A DNA stretch of 13,525 nucleotides from JBJXGC01 sp046154545 (GTDB lineage: Bacteria > Chloroflexota > Dehalococcoidia > Tepidiformales > Tepidiformaceae): assembly GCA_046154545.1 (NCBI GenBank), contig JBJXGC010000197.1, positions 1 through 13,525 on the forward strand, read 5' to 3'. Shown one piece after another: positions 12,123 through 13,525 of this stretch; the first letter of the stretch is position 1, and every line of letters begins with the position of its first letter. The notes under the pieces are model-generated. The model searched no databases and was not told where the DNA came from. It was given only the letters and a program-made list of their open reading frames with translations. The translations under genes were made by a program, and so were the position numbers.

Positions 12123-13439
12123 TTGACAACCGCAGCTCCGCCTGCCGTCCGACTCCAACGAGTCGTCGTGCTTGGCGCAAACGGCGCTATGGGCGCCGGC
12201 TCAGCCGCACTCTTCGCAGCCGGCGGCTGTGACGTCACCCTCGTCGCTCGTGACATCGCCAAGGATGAAGCAGCCGTGATCACGATGCAGGGCATCGCCA
12301 AGTCCGAGGTCATCACGAGTGGCGTTAAGTGCGCCACCTACGACGACCTCGCCGCGGTTTGTGCCGGCGCTGACCTCATCTTCGAATGCCTGGCCGAAGA
12401 CATGGCTCTGAAGAAGGACCTCTTCGCCCGCGTCGATGCCGTCCGTCCGCCGGACGCCCTGGTAGCGACCGTCTCCTCCGGGCTCTCCATCCGTGAAATG
12501 TGCGAGGGCCGTAGCCAGGGCTTCCGCAGCCACTTCGCGGGCATCCACCTCTATAACCCGCCCCACGTAATGACCGGTGTGGAAGTCATCCCTCACCCCG
12601 ACATGCCGTCCGATGTCGTGGAGCAGATCGGCGCGATCCTCACCGGCCGCTTCGGCCGCGCCGTCGTCCCCTGCGCCGATACCCCGGCCTTTGCGGGCAA
12701 CCGCATCGGCTTCAAGGTCATGAACGAAGTCGCCCAGCTCGCCGAGACGCACGGCGTCCAGGTGATGGACTACCTTGTCGGGCCCTACACCGGCCGCGCG
12801 ATGTCGCCCCTGGCGACCGTCGATCTCGTCGGCTGGGACGTGCACAAGGCGATCGTCGATAACGTCGCCGCCAACGTCCGCGACGAAGCGGCCGCCTCCT
12901 TCGTCATACCCGCATACATGAACGCGCTCGCCGCGAAGGGCCACCTTGGCGACAAGACCCCGGCCACCGGCGGCTTCTACCGCAAGGATGGCAAATCCAG
13001 CCTTGCCCTCGACCCTGGCAGTGGCGAGTACCGCCCCACGGACCCGGACTTGCGCGTCGAGTTCGTCGAAGAAGTCCGGCAGCTCCACCGCAGCGGCCGC
13101 TACCAGGCCGGGGTTGACCGCTTAATGGAGGCACCGGGCGCCCAGGCCGATCTCGCCCGCAAAGTGGTGCTGGGCTACATGGGCTACGCGCTTAACCGGG
13201 CCGGCCCCGGCGAGGTCTGCGCCACCTACGCCGACATCGACCGGATCATGACCGCCGGGTTCAACTGGGCCCCGCCCAGCGGCCTCGCCGACCTCGTCGG
13301 CTACAAGCGCGCCGTCCAGCTCCTCGAGAAGTATGAGCTGCCTCGCTGTGCCATTATCGAAGCGGCGGCCCGGGGCGAACTGCCCACGCCGCTGTTCAAC
13401 CTTCCGTACGTTGTCCCCGGCCGGTATTTCGCGGGCTGA
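12123..13439 (+). CDS. 3-hydroxyacyl-CoA dehydrogenase family protein
   Basis: 438 residues. GANGAMGAG (18-26) is the NAD-binding loop (family form GxGxMGxG, with an inserted Asn-Gly turn), followed by GCDVTLVARD. SSGLSI holds the catalytic-region serine, GIHLYNPPHVMTGVEVI the catalytic histidine, NP motif and glutamate, and FAGNRIGFKVMNE the C-terminal-domain asparagine, so the active site looks intact. The C-terminal half has two dehydrogenase C-domains, the second with GFNWAPPSGLADLVG. It oxidises L-3-hydroxyacyl-CoA to 3-ketoacyl-CoA in beta-oxidation. The start is TTG 12123 with GGAGG 7 bases upstream; the frame stays open to an ATG at 11928, but that extension looks noncoding. The thiolase gene begins 15 bases after the stop. 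Confidence 0.94.
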   Translation: MTTAAPPAVRLQRVVVLGANGAMGAGSAALFAAGGCDVTLVARDIAKDEAAVITMQGIAKSEVITSGVKCATYDDLAAVCAGADLIFECLAEDMALKKDLFARVDAVRPPDALVATVSSGLSIREMCEGRSQGFRSHFAGIHLYNPPHVMTGVEVIPHPDMPSDVVEQIGAILTGRFGRAVVPCADTPAFAGNRIGFKVMNEVAQLAETHGVQVMDYLVGPYTGRAMSPLATVDLVGWDVHKAIVDNVAANVRDEAAASFVIPAYMNALAAKGHLGDKTPATGGFYRKDGKSSLALDPGSGEYRPTDPDLRVEFVEEVRQLHRSGRYQAGVDRLMEAPGAQADLARKVVLGYMGYALNRAGPGEVCATYADIDRIMTAGFNWAPPSGLADLVGYKRAVQLLEKYELPRCAIIEAAARGELPTPLFNLPYVVPGRYFAG

Positions 13440-13454
13440 TAGGAGAGAGAAGCC

Positions 13455-13525
13455 ATGACAGAGCCAGTTTTTATCCTCGGCGGCTACCAGACCGACTTCG
13501 CCCGTAACTGGACGAAGGAGAACAA
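13455..13525 (+). CDS. Thiolase family protein (acetyl-CoA acyltransferase), N-terminus only
   Basis: The first 23 codons before the window ends. FILGGYQTDFARN resembles the thiolase N-terminus (usually VxIxxxxRTPFxR), with the RTP position changed to QTD as in some non-decarboxylating and SCP-x-like thiolases. AGGAG lies 9 bases before the ATG. Together with the dehydrogenase 15 bases upstream it gives the last two steps of beta-oxidation. The catalytic cysteine and the rest lie outside the window. Confidence 0.8.
   Translation, partial: MTEPVFILGGYQTDFARNWTKEN

Overview
The window is GC-rich bacterial chromosomal DNA with tightly packed genes, mostly on the minus strand. It looks like ordinary housekeeping and metabolic territory: no insertion sequence, phage, CRISPR array or toxin-antitoxin pair was seen. 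The gene set suggests a Chloroflexota (Dehalococcoidia-like) bacterium: rpsP-KH-rimM order, a tiny CxxH/CxxC protein with an HHWV motif, a NIPSNAP protein, a two-subunit biotin carboxylase and a beta-oxidation operon. This is inference from family knowledge, not a database match.

Layout. 1-1162 (minus) holds a compact run of a PD-(D/E)XK-like protein, a small HAD phosphatase (4-base overlap) and a SAM methyltransferase cut by the window edge. pckA (1241-2845, minus) lies directly upstream. A 211-base divergent spacer leads to a NIPSNAP protein and a PAS/zinc-cysteine signalling protein (3057-4152, plus). 4220-6263 (minus) encodes a pyruvate/oxaloacetate-type carboxyltransferase followed by its separate biotin carrier protein. 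A HDOD protein follows (6413-7252, minus). 7351-9807 (minus) is a sirtuin - hotdog thioesterase - Eis-like acetyltransferase operon. A tRNA-Ala(CGC), a strong hairpin and a 56-residue zinc-knuckle protein occupy 9966-10277. rimM, khpA and rpsP (10393-11576, minus) form a ribosome-maturation operon. After a 546-base spacer, a 3-hydroxyacyl-CoA dehydrogenase and the start of a thiolase run off the plus-strand end.

How the parts may work together. The carboxyltransferase/BCCP pair (pyruvate to oxaloacetate) and PckA (oxaloacetate to PEP) are consecutive gluconeogenic/anaplerotic steps. The dehydrogenase and thiolase would supply acetyl-CoA from fatty acids. The sirtuin operon combines a protein deacylase, an acyl-CoA thioesterase and an acetyl-CoA-dependent acetyltransferase, so it may be a small acyl-group homeostasis module; this is the most suggestive functional grouping in the window.

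At the level of expression signals, several genes use non-ATG starts (TTG for pckA and the dehydrogenase, GTG for four others). Two genes (PAS protein, sirtuin) lack a Shine-Dalgarno and have a -10-like hexamer exactly 9 bases before the start codon, which suggests leaderless mRNAs. RimM may begin at a CTG that overlaps the khpA stop.
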